A stretch of 64,000 nt of DNA from Ureibacillus thermophilus (lineage in GTDB: Bacteria > Bacillota > Bacilli > Bacillales_A > Planococcaceae), in assembly GCF_004331915.1 (NCBI RefSeq), contig NZ_CP036528.1:2586273-2650272 (forward strand), in the 5' to 3' direction. Shown here one piece after another: positions 9,183 through 20,001 of the stretch. The notes beneath the pieces were generated by a model, which was given only the letters and a program-made list of their open reading frames with translations, had not been told where the DNA came from and searched no databases. Position 1 is the stretch's first letter. Each line of letters opens with the position of its first letter. Made by a program: the position numbers and the translations under genes.

Positions 9183-10213
9183 TACAAACCACCCTTTCGA
9201 TTCAAACGGACTAATAAATAAAGCAGATAAGGTGCTCCAAGCACTCCTGTAATCACCCCTGCAGGATATCTCGCTTCAAAGGCATGTTGACCGATTAAAT
9301 CCCCAGCCAACACCAGAATGACGCCGACGAGCCCTGCCGGAACAATATTGGAATAGCCGGAACCCATGATGCGATTGGCGATAGGCCCCGATAGAAAGGC
9401 AACGAATGCGATCGGCCCTGTAGTGGCTGTAGCTATCGCAATCATCATCACAGAACTGATAATCAACACAATTCTGGTTAAATTTACGTTCACACCAAGA
9501 GATGTGGCGGTTTGATCTCCCAGCTCCAACATTTCCAATCGCCTTCCGTAAAACATTAAAATCGGACTAAAAATACTTACGGTAATAATCATTGGATAAA
9601 GAGTTTCCATTTTTAATCCGTTTAAACTGCCGCTCAGCCAGCGTAATGCTGTCGGCAAATCGTGCTGACTTCCAATCAGCAACAGATAGGAGATGACGGA
9701 ATTGAGCATCGCCTGTATTCCAATACCAATCAGAATCAATCGTCCAATGGAAAAAGAATTTCCCTTAGCCAGTACATAAATGACTAAAACCGTATACAAA
9801 CCGCCAATTACCGCAGCAATTGAAGTCATTGTCAGACTTGCATGAAGGATGACGATGCAAAAAACTGCTGCAGCGCTTGCCCCTGTTGTAATGCCAATGA
9901 CATTCGGATTGGCCAATGGATTCCTGAGCATCGTTTGGAACACATAGCCCCCCGCTCCAAAGGCGAAACCTGCAAACAGTCCAGCCACCATCCGAGGCAA
10001 CCGAATCGTTCCAACCGCAAAGGATGCGCCCTTCACTTCTTCGCCGAGAAGCACCCGTATGACATCTTTTACAGGATAAATGGTATTGCCGAGCATAAGC
10101 ATCAAACAACACAGGGCAAATGAAATCAAACAAAGCAATGATGTCATAAGCACAAAGCGGCGAAATCTTCTTGATCGGGCTGTACGAATTAACTGCAATG
10201 TTTCGTTCATCAT
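9182..10213 (-). CDS. Siderophore ABC transporter permease, FecCD family (second)
   Basis: A 343-residue integral membrane protein with eight to ten hydrophobic spans. FecCD-family motifs include AGFAFGAGGYVFQTMLRNPLANPNVIGITTG-type sequence near residues 75-105 and the cytoplasmic coupling region around LGDQTATSLGVNV. It forms the channel as a heterodimer with the adjacent permease. Its ATG lies within the last codons of the upstream permease (4-nt overlap), indicating coupled translation. Iron-responsive through the Fur box ahead of the operon. Confidence 0.93.
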   Translation of the reverse strand: MMNETLQLIRTARSRRFRRFVLMTSLLCLISFALCCLMLMLGNTIYPVKDVIRVLLGEEVKGASFAVGTIRLPRMVAGLFAGFAFGAGGYVFQTMLRNPLANPNVIGITTGASAAAVFCIVILHASLTMTSIAAVIGGLYTVLVIYVLAKGNSFSIGRLILIGIGIQAMLNSVISYLLLIGSQHDLPTALRWLSGSLNGLKMETLYPMIITVSIFSPILMFYGRRLEMLELGDQTATSLGVNVNLTRIVLIISSVMMIAIATATTGPIAFVAFLSGPIANRIMGSGYSNIVPAGLVGVILVLAGDLIGQHAFEARYPAGVITGVLGAPYLLYLLVRLNRKGGL

Positions 10214-11247
10214 ATTTCACGAACTTTCGCTTTCATTGTAATGAATATTAAAATCGGGGCTCCGATAAAGGCTGTCACAACGCCAACCTCCAATTCCCCA
10301 GGACTTCCCAATATCCTGCCGCATACATCGGAAAATGTTAAGATGATGGCTCCTGTAAGGGCAGACATGGGGATAACATATCGCATATCAGGTCCGATGA
10401 TCAATCGAATGACATGTGTTGCGAGCAGACCGACAAATCCAATCGGCCCTGCGAGAGCTGTTGCAGCACCACACAATAATACTCCGCCAAATGCGGCAAG
10501 GAGCCGAATGAACCCAATCCGTACACCTAAACTTGTCGCAACCTCATCCCCCAATAGCAACGCATTCAACGCAGGAGCAGTAACGAGGGCAATGATTAGT
10601 CCAGCCAACAAAAATGGAAGAAAAATCGCAATGGAATCCCAAGTGCCGGAACCGACGCTGCCCACTTGCCAAAAGCGGAACTGATCCATGACATTGTTGC
10701 GTGGAATCATAATGGCCGATACAAGCGAAGACAGTATGGCGCTTGTCGCGGCCCCAGCCAATACGAGCTTCAATGGTGTTGCACCACCGCTTCCCATTGA
10801 ACCGACCGAATAGACGAATATCGCAGTGATCATCGCTCCAACAATGGCAAACCAAATATATTGGCTTGCAGAGGTGATATGGAAAAATGCAATTCCACTC
10901 ACGACAAAAAGGGCTGCTCCCGTATTCACTCCCAAAATGCTCGGATCCGCAATCGGATTACGGGTAACCGATTGCATTAAAGCTCCCGATACTCCCAGAG
11001 CGACCCCGCACATGATGCCGAAAATGGTGCGAACAACCCTTTGCCTTACAACATTCGCTTCATGGGAATCCACATTCGAATGGAATAATCCATCCATTAT
11101 ATCCGTCCATCCGATAATGCGGGAGCCGAAAAGCAAGGAAGCAATGATGCAAACACCAAGCAATATGATCAAAACAATAAACAAGGTAACAATTTTTTTC
11201 GGGATGAGGATTTGACGTTTTTCTTTCAAAACGGATTCTTTCATCAT
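10210..11247 (-). CDS. Siderophore ABC transporter permease, FecCD family (first)
   Basis: A 345-residue multi-span permease. It has the typical GVALGVSGALMQSVTRNPIA segment, the LLLGDEVATSLGVRIG coupling loop and a GLLATHVIRLIIG motif. It pairs with the next gene to make the transmembrane channel. The start follows the stop of the binding-protein gene by a single base, so all four genes are probably translated from one message. Confidence 0.93.
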   Translation of the reverse strand: MMKESVLKEKRQILIPKKIVTLFIVLIILLGVCIIASLLFGSRIIGWTDIMDGLFHSNVDSHEANVVRQRVVRTIFGIMCGVALGVSGALMQSVTRNPIADPSILGVNTGAALFVVSGIAFFHITSASQYIWFAIVGAMITAIFVYSVGSMGSGGATPLKLVLAGAATSAILSSLVSAIMIPRNNVMDQFRFWQVGSVGSGTWDSIAIFLPFLLAGLIIALVTAPALNALLLGDEVATSLGVRIGFIRLLAAFGGVLLCGAATALAGPIGFVGLLATHVIRLIIGPDMRYVIPMSALTGAIILTFSDVCGRILGSPGELEVGVVTAFIGAPILIFITMKAKVREI

Positions 11248-11248
11248 A

Positions 11249-12298
11249 TCAATTTAGCTTTTTAGCCGCTTCCGCCAATAAACTTAGGTATTCATCAATG
11301 GTGTACGCAATGGAAAGAGGATTCGGATTGCCGGCTGCCGCCAATGGTGTATTATCCCCGATGACTACAACCGCACCTTTTTGAATCGCAGGCACTTTTC
11401 CTAAAATCGGATCATTTTGAAGAGCTTTTAATGTGTTTTCATCTCCGTATGTTACGATGATATCCAAATCATTCAGCGCGTCTGCATTTTCCGCACTCAT
11501 TTCAATATAGAAACTGTCCTGATCGCCAAATAATTCTTTTAGACCTTCCGGATATTGCATACCCAACTCCTCAAGGAATTCCCCGCGAGGATCTTGGGTT
11601 GTATAGATGTAGAATTTTGATAAGTCCGCTGCACTGATGGAAGCGAAAGCAGCTTTTTTGCCTTTGATTTCAGGATATTGGCCTACTTTTTCTTGGATCA
11701 AGTTTTCAGTGTCTTTGATTAATTGCTTACCTTCTTCCTCCATGCCCATTCCTTTGGCGTTATATAAAATTTGATCTCTCCAAGAAATCACCCATGGAGT
11801 TTCCGGATAAGCGACAACCGGAGCAATTTGGCTTAAAAGATCATATTCTTCTTGTGTAATACCGGAATAAGCTGCAAGGATTACATCCGGTTCAGCATCT
11901 GCAATGGCTTCGAAATCAAGACCATCTGTATCTTGGAAAATATTTGGACTTTCAACGCCAAGTTCTTTTAATTTTTCTTTTGTCCAAGGAAGCATACCGC
12001 TGTCATCTTGAACTCCGTAGTTAGCAGCTGAGAAACCTACTGGGACAACCCCTAAAGCAAGAGCAACATCATGGTTCGCCCAAGAAATCGTTACAACACG
12101 TTCTGGCTTTTCTTCAATTACCGTTTCACCAAAAGCATGTTTAATGACGATTGGATATTCAGTACTTGATTCACTATTTTCTGTGCTAGATTTTGATTCT
12201 TCTGATTTGTTGTCATCGGATTGTTCTGAACAACCGACAAGGACTAATAATAAAATCAATGCAAAGGATAAAACGGATAAATATCGCTTAAAATTCAT
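11249..12298 (-). CDS. Siderophore-binding lipoprotein
   Basis: First gene of the iron-uptake operon and the receptor that hands the siderophore to the permease pair. A 349-residue precursor with a signal peptide and lipobox LVLVGC (lipid-anchored Cys23), a low-complexity Ser/Glu linker (about residues 24-46), then a class III (FecB/BtuF-like) binding fold with PERVVTISWANHDVALALG. AGAGGTGT precedes the ATG. A Fur box lies 26 nt upstream. The ligand is not defined by sequence. Confidence 0.92.
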   Translation of the reverse strand: MNFKRYLSVLSFALILLLVLVGCSEQSDDNKSEESKSSTENSESSTEYPIVIKHAFGETVIEEKPERVVTISWANHDVALALGVVPVGFSAANYGVQDDSGMLPWTKEKLKELGVESPNIFQDTDGLDFEAIADAEPDVILAAYSGITQEEYDLLSQIAPVVAYPETPWVISWRDQILYNAKGMGMEEEGKQLIKDTENLIQEKVGQYPEIKGKKAAFASISAADLSKFYIYTTQDPRGEFLEELGMQYPEGLKELFGDQDSFYIEMSAENADALNDLDIIVTYGDENTLKALQNDPILGKVPAIQKGAVVVIGDNTPLAAAGNPNPLSIAYTIDEYLSLLAEAAKKLN

Positions 12299-12323
12299 TG
12301 TCTTACACCTCTTAGTTTGTTAT

Positions 12324-12338
12324 TGATAATAATTCTCA
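12324..12338 (-). promoter_or_regulatory. Fur box of the siderophore operon
   Basis: TGATAATAATTCTCA matches the 7-1-7 Fur consensus TGATAATnATTATCA at all but one position. It lies just upstream of the binding-protein start, so iron-loaded Fur would repress the operon. Confidence 0.85.
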
Positions 12339-12455
12339 TTCGCAATATAAAATATATATTTAATATAATTGTTTGTCAATCTCTTGTTTAATCTTCTATA
12401 ATAAAAAATTTATTTCGTTTTCCTTTAGATAAAAACCATCATTAAATTATACTAC

Positions 12456-12486
12456 AAATAAAAAACACCATGCTGAAACATGGTGC
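12456..12486 (-). terminator. Terminator of the downstream leftward gene
   Basis: CACCATG (12466-12472) and CATGGTG (12479-12485) form a short GC-containing stem. On the minus strand it is followed by a T-run, ending the 12512-13171 gene. Confidence 0.75.
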
Positions 12487-12511
12487 CTAAAAGTATGTAT
12501 TAACAAGTCCA

Positions 12512-13171
12512 TCAAATATGGCCAATATCCAATACAATCACTGGTTGCTCATCTTTTAAATAGAAAACGTCAAAAACTAGCTTATTTTGGAAAAAAGCTA
12601 ATTTTACTGATTGTTTATTATGTTGACTTTGTTCAAAATATTTCTTTTCCAATAATGGAAAATCCTTTAGTAATACATAATCAATATCTAAGATACGGCA
12701 CAAGTTGATTAACTCAATTAATGTTTTCAATTCAATTCCTTTGTGTTGATATTCCTCATTCAGAGAAATTTCATTAACTAAGATAAATTTTAAATAATAT
12801 TCATCCAACTCATTATGGAAATGTCCGGAAAAAGTATAAATCATACGATATTCTTCTTCAGAAAAACCACTTGCTACAGATAATAATTCAGGAGGTTTAA
12901 GAAAATAACAGTTATATATTTTAAAATAAAGATATCCGATTGTTTGTGCTCCTTCATTCATTGAAATGATACTTGCCCATCCGTTGATGATTGGAAATTG
13001 GGGATTCGTTTCCATCGAAGTATCAATTCGAATAAAACTATTTTTATATTTTTCAAATCCGATATTTGTCTGCTCCCCCCATAAATACGGGTTGATGAAG
13101 GAACTGTCCTTCTGATTTTGATCTTTTTGTTTCTTCTCAAAATTGTTAAAATCCTCATCCCAAAATCCCAT
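12512..13171 (-). CDS. Hypothetical protein, possible GNAT-like fold
   Basis: A soluble 219-residue protein, start supported by GGAGGGG 9 nt before the ATG. The first 25 residues are charged and Gln-rich. The C-terminal half contains LNEEYQHKGIELKTLIELINLCR, which resembles the acetyl-CoA loop plus helix of an acetyltransferase but lacks a clear Q/RxxGxG/A motif. I do not recognise a named family. Monocistronic with its own terminator; divergent from brnQ. Confidence 0.65.
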   Translation of the reverse strand: MGFWDEDFNNFEKKQKDQNQKDSSFINPYLWGEQTNIGFEKYKNSFIRIDTSMETNPQFPIINGWASIISMNEGAQTIGYLYFKIYNCYFLKPPELLSVASGFSEEEYRMIYTFSGHFHNELDEYYLKFILVNEISLNEEYQHKGIELKTLIELINLCRILDIDYVLLKDFPLLEKKYFEQSQHNKQSVKLAFFQNKLVFDVFYLKDEQPVIVLDIGHI

Positions 13172-13251
13172 ACAACCAACCCCTCCGCATATTATACTAA
13201 CACAATATCACGAACAAAAGTTCTTGTAAAGTTAAATTTTATACAATTCTC

Positions 13252-13266
13252 AATTTTCTGATTTTT
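13252..13266 (+). promoter_or_regulatory. Possible CodY box upstream of brnQ
   Basis: AATTTTCTGATTTTT differs from the CodY consensus AATTTTCWGAAAATT at three positions. Branched-chain amino acid carriers are common CodY targets, which gives context support. It lies about 170 nt before the start. Confidence 0.35.
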
Positions 13267-13439
13267 AAACATTCAGGGTTACTTAAATTAATTTGTTCGA
13301 ATTTCCCAAATAATAAAAATATTAATAATTTCAAACCAAAAGTAAAAATTTCATATTTTTCTACTTTTCCAATTTGCATAGATTCCTTTTATAAAAGTTG
13401 ATACAATGGGGCATATTCACCAAAGAAGGAGCATGATAT

Positions 13440-14771
13440 ATGAAGAAATCCAGTTCATTTTCTACCTATGCGGTTATTGGTACGATGCTGTTTGGGATGT
13501 TTTTTGGAGCGGGGAATTTAATTTTTCCAATCCAAATGGGGCAGCTTGCCGGTACAAATTTTTGGCCAGCTTTAATTGGATTCCTAATTACCGCCATTGG
13601 ACTTCCATTCTTAGGAATTGTCGCATTTGGCCTATCCGGCAGCAATAGTTTGAGGGAACTTGCTGGACGAATTTCTCCAATTTTTGGCGTTACTTTTGCT
13701 ATTGCCCTCTATTTAACAATCGGCCCATTCTTTGCCATTCCAAGAACCGCAACCGTGCCTTTTGTTGTTGGATTTGAACCATATATCCATCCTGGATACA
13801 GCACTTTATATTTAGGCATTTTCAGTTTTGTGTTTTTTGCTATTGTCTATTATTTTTCATTAAATCCAGCAAAAATTGTGGACTATATAGGAAAATATTT
13901 AACTCCTGCCTTTTTATTATTCCTTTTCGTTTTAATCGTGATTGCCATTATCAAGCCGATGGGCACATTCCAGGAACCAACAGGTGATTACAGCAATCTT
14001 GCGTTTATTACCGGATTTAAAGAAGGCTATAATACAATGGATCTTCTCGCATCATTGGCATTTGGAATTGTTGTTATTAATGCGATTAAAGGTCGGGGAA
14101 TCACGAATAAAACAGAAATTGCCAAATCGACTCTGAAAGCTGGCGTTTTTGCCATGGCGCTAATGGCTCTTATTTATGGACTTATTACATATATGGGTGC
14201 TTCCAGCGTTTCCGCCATCGGAACATTCGAAAATGGAGGCCAAATCTTTGCAGCTGTTGCGCAGCACTATTTTGGTGACTATGGAGCCATCCTACTTGCC
14301 ATTATTATTGTTCTTGCTTGTTTAAAGACAAGCATTGGGCTCATTACATCATGCAGTGAATTTTTTAATCAAGTGTTTCCGAAAATCAGCTACAAATGGT
14401 TCGTATTGATTTTGTGTCTCGTATCATTTACGATTGCGAACTTTGGTTTGAACAACATTATTCAATTTGCCATACCTGTTTTAATGCTTTTGTATCCTTT
14501 AGCTATTGTGCTTATTCTATTAACTTTATTTGCTCCTTTATATGGTAGCAAGAGAAGTGTCTATGCTTCCGCCATGATTTTCACATTCTTTGTAAGCTTC
14601 TTTGACGGTTACAGCACGCTTGTTGCAAGCCTGCCAGGTGCAAGTGTATCCATATTTGATTCCATCAAAACTTTCTATTCCAATTATTTGCCTCTTTACG
14701 ACCTCGGCCTCGGATGGATGCTTCCAGCCGTGATTGGAATGGTTATCGGGCTCATTTGGCCTAAAAAATGA
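13440..14771 (+). CDS. brnQ: Branched-chain amino acid transport system II carrier protein BrnQ
   Basis: Sodium- or proton-coupled uptake of leucine, isoleucine and valine. The 443-residue protein has about twelve membrane spans and the family N-terminus MLFGMFFGAGNLIFPIQMG, with the unwound ligand-binding segment FFGAGNLIFP. AAGGAG lies 10 nt before the ATG. The gene stands alone. Its stop codon overlaps the first bases of a chromosomal repeat element whose internal hairpin probably serves as terminator. Confidence 0.93.
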   Translation: MKKSSSFSTYAVIGTMLFGMFFGAGNLIFPIQMGQLAGTNFWPALIGFLITAIGLPFLGIVAFGLSGSNSLRELAGRISPIFGVTFAIALYLTIGPFFAIPRTATVPFVVGFEPYIHPGYSTLYLGIFSFVFFAIVYYFSLNPAKIVDYIGKYLTPAFLLFLFVLIVIAIIKPMGTFQEPTGDYSNLAFITGFKEGYNTMDLLASLAFGIVVINAIKGRGITNKTEIAKSTLKAGVFAMALMALIYGLITYMGASSVSAIGTFENGGQIFAAVAQHYFGDYGAILLAIIIVLACLKTSIGLITSCSEFFNQVFPKISYKWFVLILCLVSFTIANFGLNNIIQFAIPVLMLLYPLAIVLILLTLFAPLYGSKRSVYASAMIFTFFVSFFDGYSTLVASLPGASVSIFDSIKTFYSNYLPLYDLGLGWMLPAVIGMVIGLIWPKK

Positions 14772-15045
14772 GGCTGGGACATAAACAAAAAATTAAAGGG
14801 GCAGTTGAAAGAGTTTTGATAAAAAATTGATATAACTAAAAATTGATTGGAGTGACGGGGCGACTCCTGCGGGAACAGCCCGTGTCTCGAGACACCGCAG
14901 GAGCGAAGTAATGAGCTCCGAGGAGGCTCGAGCCGGGCCCGCGGAAAGCGTCCCCGGAACGGAAATCAATTTTAATAACATATCAAAAAAACATCATTTT
15001 CTCCTTGGAGAAAATGATGTTTTTTTAGATTTGTCCCAGCCTCAT
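14769..15045. repeat. Dispersed palindromic repeat element, copy 1
   Basis: A ~277-bp element bounded by inverted ends GAGGCTGGGACATAA and TTTGTCCCAGCCTCA. It includes CGGAAAGCGTCCCCGGAACG and the hairpin CATCATTTTCTCC/GGAGAAAATGATG flanked by A and T runs, which acts as a bidirectional terminator. A second copy in opposite orientation lies at 23261-23592. No coding capacity. The brnQ stop is inside its left end. Similar elements occur scattered in Bacillales genomes. Confidence 0.85.
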
Positions 15046-15445
15046 TTTTTCTAATAAAATCCAAATTTCAAATTGAAATATAGTCGAGTATAATTCTTTG
15101 TTACAATAATTAACCTTTACAGTTTATTTCAGCATTCTAATTATAGGACAATTCATTGGAAAAAAACTTAAAAGAAATGACTAAAAACAAAAATCAAAAA
15201 GCTACTCCATTTCCCGATTTCCACCTGCAAAACGGGAGATGGAGTAGCTATATATTTGACAATCCCCTTCACCCAATTACATATTCAATAATTTAAAATT
15301 TCTATATAATGGCATTTGACACATTTTCGCATAAACGGTGTCTCAAAAAATTTCGCTGGCAATTTTTTGAATAGGGGCAATTTGCTGTTCCATTTTAAGA
15401 ATTTTCTCCTTCAGTTCGGTAATTTCCTTTTGTAACTCTTAAACA
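15046..15445. other. Intergenic gap after repeat: hairpin and coiled-coil remnant
   Basis: Two things are visible. A long inverted repeat, AGCTACTCCAT.. at about 15200 with ..ATGGAGTAGCT ending near 15250, has a T-run on its minus-strand side and so looks like a leftward terminator. At 15343-15438 on the minus strand a startless frame reads as a coiled coil (ELQKEITELKEKILKMEQQ then IAPIQKIASEIF), probably a fragment of a lost gene. Nothing else is recognisable. Confidence 0.4.
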
Positions 15446-17194
<1,749 letters not shown>

Positions 17195-17247
17195 TTAGGA
17201 TCTGAAGTTACACCAAAACGCGGGGCGGAGATAGGAGAATATATGCG

Positions 17248-17281
17248 GAAATAAAAATCGGGTTCTCTAAGAGAACCCGAT
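17248..17281 (-). terminator. Riboswitch-controlled terminator of thiC
   Basis: On the minus strand, ATCGGGTTCTC and GAGAACCCGAT (17257-17281) form an 11-bp stem followed by TTTTTATTT. It lies between the TPP aptamer and thiC and is the expected expression platform: TPP binding should favour this terminator. Confidence 0.85.
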
Positions 17282-17329
17282 GGAACGCAAATAGCGAAAC
17301 GTACGCAACAAACACATACACTCCCGCTA

Positions 17330-17430
17330 TCTACTTCCCTACGCTGGTATAACCCAGATCAGGTTCAAAGGGTCAAAGAACTTAAGCGCGTTCTTTTCTC
17401 AGTCCAAGCTATTGGACTCCCCTAGTAGAT
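17330..17430 (-). promoter_or_regulatory. TPP riboswitch (THI element)
   Basis: Read on the minus strand, it contains the conserved TPP aptamer blocks: CTAGGGGAGTCC, CTGAGA, GACCCTTTGAACCTGATCTG and ACCAGCGTAGGGAAGTAG. These are the P3/P5 core and closing P1 sequences. It precedes the thiC terminator hairpin and start codon, so thiC transcription would fall when thiamine pyrophosphate is plentiful. Confidence 0.96.
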
Positions 17431-17496
17431 AAGCGACAAACTTATTTAATTTTTCTTAATATTAACATACTTATGATGCAATGTAAATACGCTTCC

Positions 17497-17583
17497 TTAT
17501 ACGGTAAACCGGTTTAACATTGTTTGCATATTTTCTGCCATTTTGCTTAACGATGATGCCGATGAAGCAATTTCCTCCATCAT
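17497..17583 (-). pseudogene. C-terminal remnant of a methyl-accepting chemotaxis protein gene
   Basis: The frame reads MMEEIASSASSLSKMAENM then QTMLNRFTV and stop. This matches the very C-terminal helix of MCP signalling domains (compare EEIASSAxSLxxMA). It has no start region of its own and abuts the truncated cheA end at 17580-17583 in a different frame. The best reading is a deletion that removed the cheA 3' half and nearly all of an adjacent receptor gene. Confidence 0.6.
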
Positions 17584-18515
17584 CTTGTTTGGTCAATCAC
17601 CAATTCCCCTACAAGATTCATTAAATATTCCAACCTCTCTACATCCACTCGAACCGTCGAAGAAATTTTCTTTTTTTGCTGGTTGGCCTTTTCTTTTTTA
17701 TTAAATTTAGTTTCCTCTGTTTCACGCGGTTCTTTTTGGCTTGTCGATTCATCAAATATAGCTGTTTTTGAAATTTCTTTTAAGCTGCTTTGCTCAATCT
17801 CAGAAAGCTGGCTAATACATTCCAGCAGTTCTTCCTTCGTTCTCATAGTTAAAACTATGAAACACATATTTCCTTGAAAGATATCTTCATTTTCCATTAC
17901 TTCAACACTTGGGAAAGTAGCAATGATTTCCCCTATTTCACTGATGGCATTTTGTATCAATAATGCCCTTACACTTTTCATTAAGGAATCTTTACATATC
18001 TGAATCTTAATTTCATAAGCGTTATGTCCAAGGATTAAACCATTGCGCAAAACATCTTTTTGATATTCATCTAATTCATACTCTTCCGTCAGTTGCACCT
18101 GCTCTAGTTTTGAATGATGTATCGCTTGATTTGTATGTAATGCCCCCAACTGTTTGATGAAAGGCTGTATATCCATATCATCCAAAGTTCCGTCAATGAT
18201 TGATTCTTTCATGCGTCGAATTAAATCGATACAGTCGAATATAATGTTGATGATCGCAGGAGTGACTTGAATCTTCTTTTGCCGGATTTGATCAAAGATG
18301 TTTTCCAAATGATGGGTGCACTCTTTCATTTTTTCAAATCCCATGGATGCGGAAGAACCCTTTAATGTGTGAGCAGCTCTAAAAATATTTTCAATCGTCT
18401 TCACATTGTTTGGATCTTTTTCTAAATGAAGTATTTCTGCATCTAAAATTTGCAGCTGTTTGTCAACTTCATCTAAAAAAACACCTAAATAGTTCGATAC
18501 ATCAAATTCAGCCAT
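17580..18515 (-). pseudogene. cheA: Truncated chemotaxis histidine kinase CheA
   Basis: A 311-residue N-terminal portion of a protein normally about 650-700 residues. The phosphotransfer (Hpt) domain carries the phospho-acceptor His in IFRAAHTLKGSSASMGF (about residue 49), followed by a P2-like region and a Lys-rich linker. The dimerisation helix begins at VRVDVERLEYLMNLVGELV and stops after DQTR. The catalytic ATP-binding and CheW-like domains are missing, so autophosphorylation is impossible; at most it could act as an Hpt protein. AGAAGGTG precedes the ATG. It lies directly downstream of cheW. Confidence 0.85.
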
Positions 18516-18526
18516 AATTGCACCTT

Positions 18527-18979
18527 CTAACTAACATGATGGTTGTCATATAAAACTTTTTCCAGATTTAACACTCCGATGACTTGTTCCTTATGTTTTG
18601 CATAATAGATGACGATGTCTTCTTCTATTGTTTGATTATTCGAAACAGGCTCCACATGCTCTTCATCAAATTTTGTTACCATGTTGATTTTATCTACGAG
18701 CAGCCCAATATTTTCGTTTTTCCCTTGTACAATAACGATTCGGTTTTTCTTGTTTTTTTCAGGGGTAGGCAATTGAAAACGTTTATGTAAATTTACAATC
18801 GGAATGATATTTCCTCTTAGATTTATCACTCCCTCAATATATGGGTTGATGCCTGGTATGCTCGTAATGGACGGAACCCGCAAAATTTCAACGACCTCTT
18901 CAATAAAAAACGCGTATAATTGTTCGTTCAGTGAAAAAACGACAAACTGATTCCCATCAACTTGATCAAAACCTTTCAT
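18527..18979 (-). CDS. cheW: Chemotaxis coupling protein CheW
   Basis: Scaffold that links receptors to CheA. About 150 residues with the CheW SH3-like double barrel: QFVVFSLNEQLYAFFIEEVVEI, IPGINPYIEGVINLRGNIIPIVNL and a C-terminal GVLNLEKVL. The ATG at 18979 is preferred because it follows GAAAGGATG, 30 nt inside the longest frame. Only 11 nt separate it from the truncated cheA, which it would normally partner; with that kinase broken it must serve another CheA or be a relic. Confidence 0.9.
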   Translation of the reverse strand: MKGFDQVDGNQFVVFSLNEQLYAFFIEEVVEILRVPSITSIPGINPYIEGVINLRGNIIPIVNLHKRFQLPTPEKNKKNRIVIVQGKNENIGLLVDKINMVTKFDEEHVEPVSNNQTIEEDIVIYYAKHKEQVIGVLNLEKVLYDNHHVS

Positions 18980-19490
18980 TTCAGTGCATCCTTTCTGGAG
19001 AAAATACATTATTATTTTGGGCCTATTTATTACTTTTGAGAATCAGAATTTATTCCTATCACCCTTATAATATGTATAGTAATAATTAACCAAAATACAA
19101 TAAATATATATTCTAAAGACCTATAAAGAATTAACTAAAAAGAGGTTTTAGACTTTATATCAGATTCAGGACATAGTATCCATCATGAAAAAGAAAAAGA
19201 ACAACTGGTTGTGACAATAACATAATTTGCATAAATATTGATGATACTTACTTTAAAGGGAGAAATTTCTTTTCTGTAATTAGTAATGTATTCCTGGTTT
19301 ATAGGAAAGGAGGACTTGTTATGAGGAGAATGAGTATTTATCCAGTTCCTATTTCTTTGCGATCGAACATCCAGCAGAACATTGTGATTTGCTTCTGATT
19401 CATGTTAAGATAGAAAATATATCATCAAAAAATTGGAATATTACTATTATTTGAGGTAACATAGGTTGTGATTGAAAGGAGGAAAGAACA
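18980..19490. other. AT-rich intergenic region with a possible short ORF
   Basis: No conserved gene is seen. One candidate is a 25-codon frame at 19321-19398 (+), MRRMSIYPVPISLRSNIQQN then IVICF, preceded by the strong ribosome site AAAGGAGGACTTGTT. Its coding status is unproven. The remainder is AT-rich sequence that probably holds the promoters of cheW (leftward) and the 35-residue protein (rightward). Confidence 0.3.
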
Positions 19491-19598
19491 GTGTTTGATC
19501 AAATTGGTATTGGCATTCTTGAAGCATTAACGGTTTTCGCAGTTTTATTTATTGTACTTATTTTACCGATTGGAGATTACTTACTGAGAAAAAAATAA
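19491..19598 (+). CDS. 35-residue single-span membrane peptide
   Basis: A GTG start follows AAAGGAGGAAAGAACA, an excellent ribosome site. The peptide MFDQIGIGILEALTVFAVLF then IVLILPIGDYLLRKK has one membrane helix and a positive C-terminus. A strong terminator follows 13 nt after the stop. The clear start and stop signals support a real small gene. The function is unknown; a type I toxin-like or regulatory membrane peptide is conceivable, but no antisense RNA is evident. Confidence 0.55.
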   Translation: MFDQIGIGILEALTVFAVLFIVLILPIGDYLLRKK

Positions 19599-19611
19599 TG
19601 GTTGATTCCTC

Positions 19612-19646
19612 AAAGAAGGGAGCCATTGCACTACTCCCTTCTTTTT
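19612..19646 (+). terminator. Terminator after the small membrane peptide
   Basis: AAAGAAGGGAG (19612-19622) pairs with CTCCCTTCTTT (19634-19644), followed by T residues. Confidence 0.8.
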
Positions 19647-20001
19647 CATCAACATTTTTCATAACCTTCTGACAAGTAAAGGGCGAATGGAATTTGCATT
19701 TTCCTGCCGCTCTTTTTTTACGTATAAAAATGTTTTTATAATACATTAATCTTTTAGTTGTAGCCAGTAACTTGAGAAAACACCACAAATTATTGTTTTG
19801 TGGTGTTTTGACATCTCTCTATTGTAATATTCGTCAACAAATTGACACATTCTAAGGTTGAAGAGATTGGAAATTCTTAAGAAAATAAATAGTGATAGGT
19901 GTTATTTAAATAACTAGTAATAAAATCATAGTTTATATAGATCATTGATATTACTATTATCAGCTATTATAGTTTATTTTTACTATAGAGGAGATGGTAA
20001 T
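19647..20001. other. Intergenic region with bidirectional hairpin
   Basis: ACACCACAAA and TTTGTGGTGT (about 19780-19810) form a 10-bp hairpin followed by TTTT; it could terminate in either direction. The rest is AT-rich and leads into the thioesterase gene. No coding sequence seen. Confidence 0.4.

Noticed and set aside
9765-10220. Long frames opposite or overlapping the siderophore permease genes
   Set aside because: Both permeases are clearly conserved; these frames are shadows of biased codon use.
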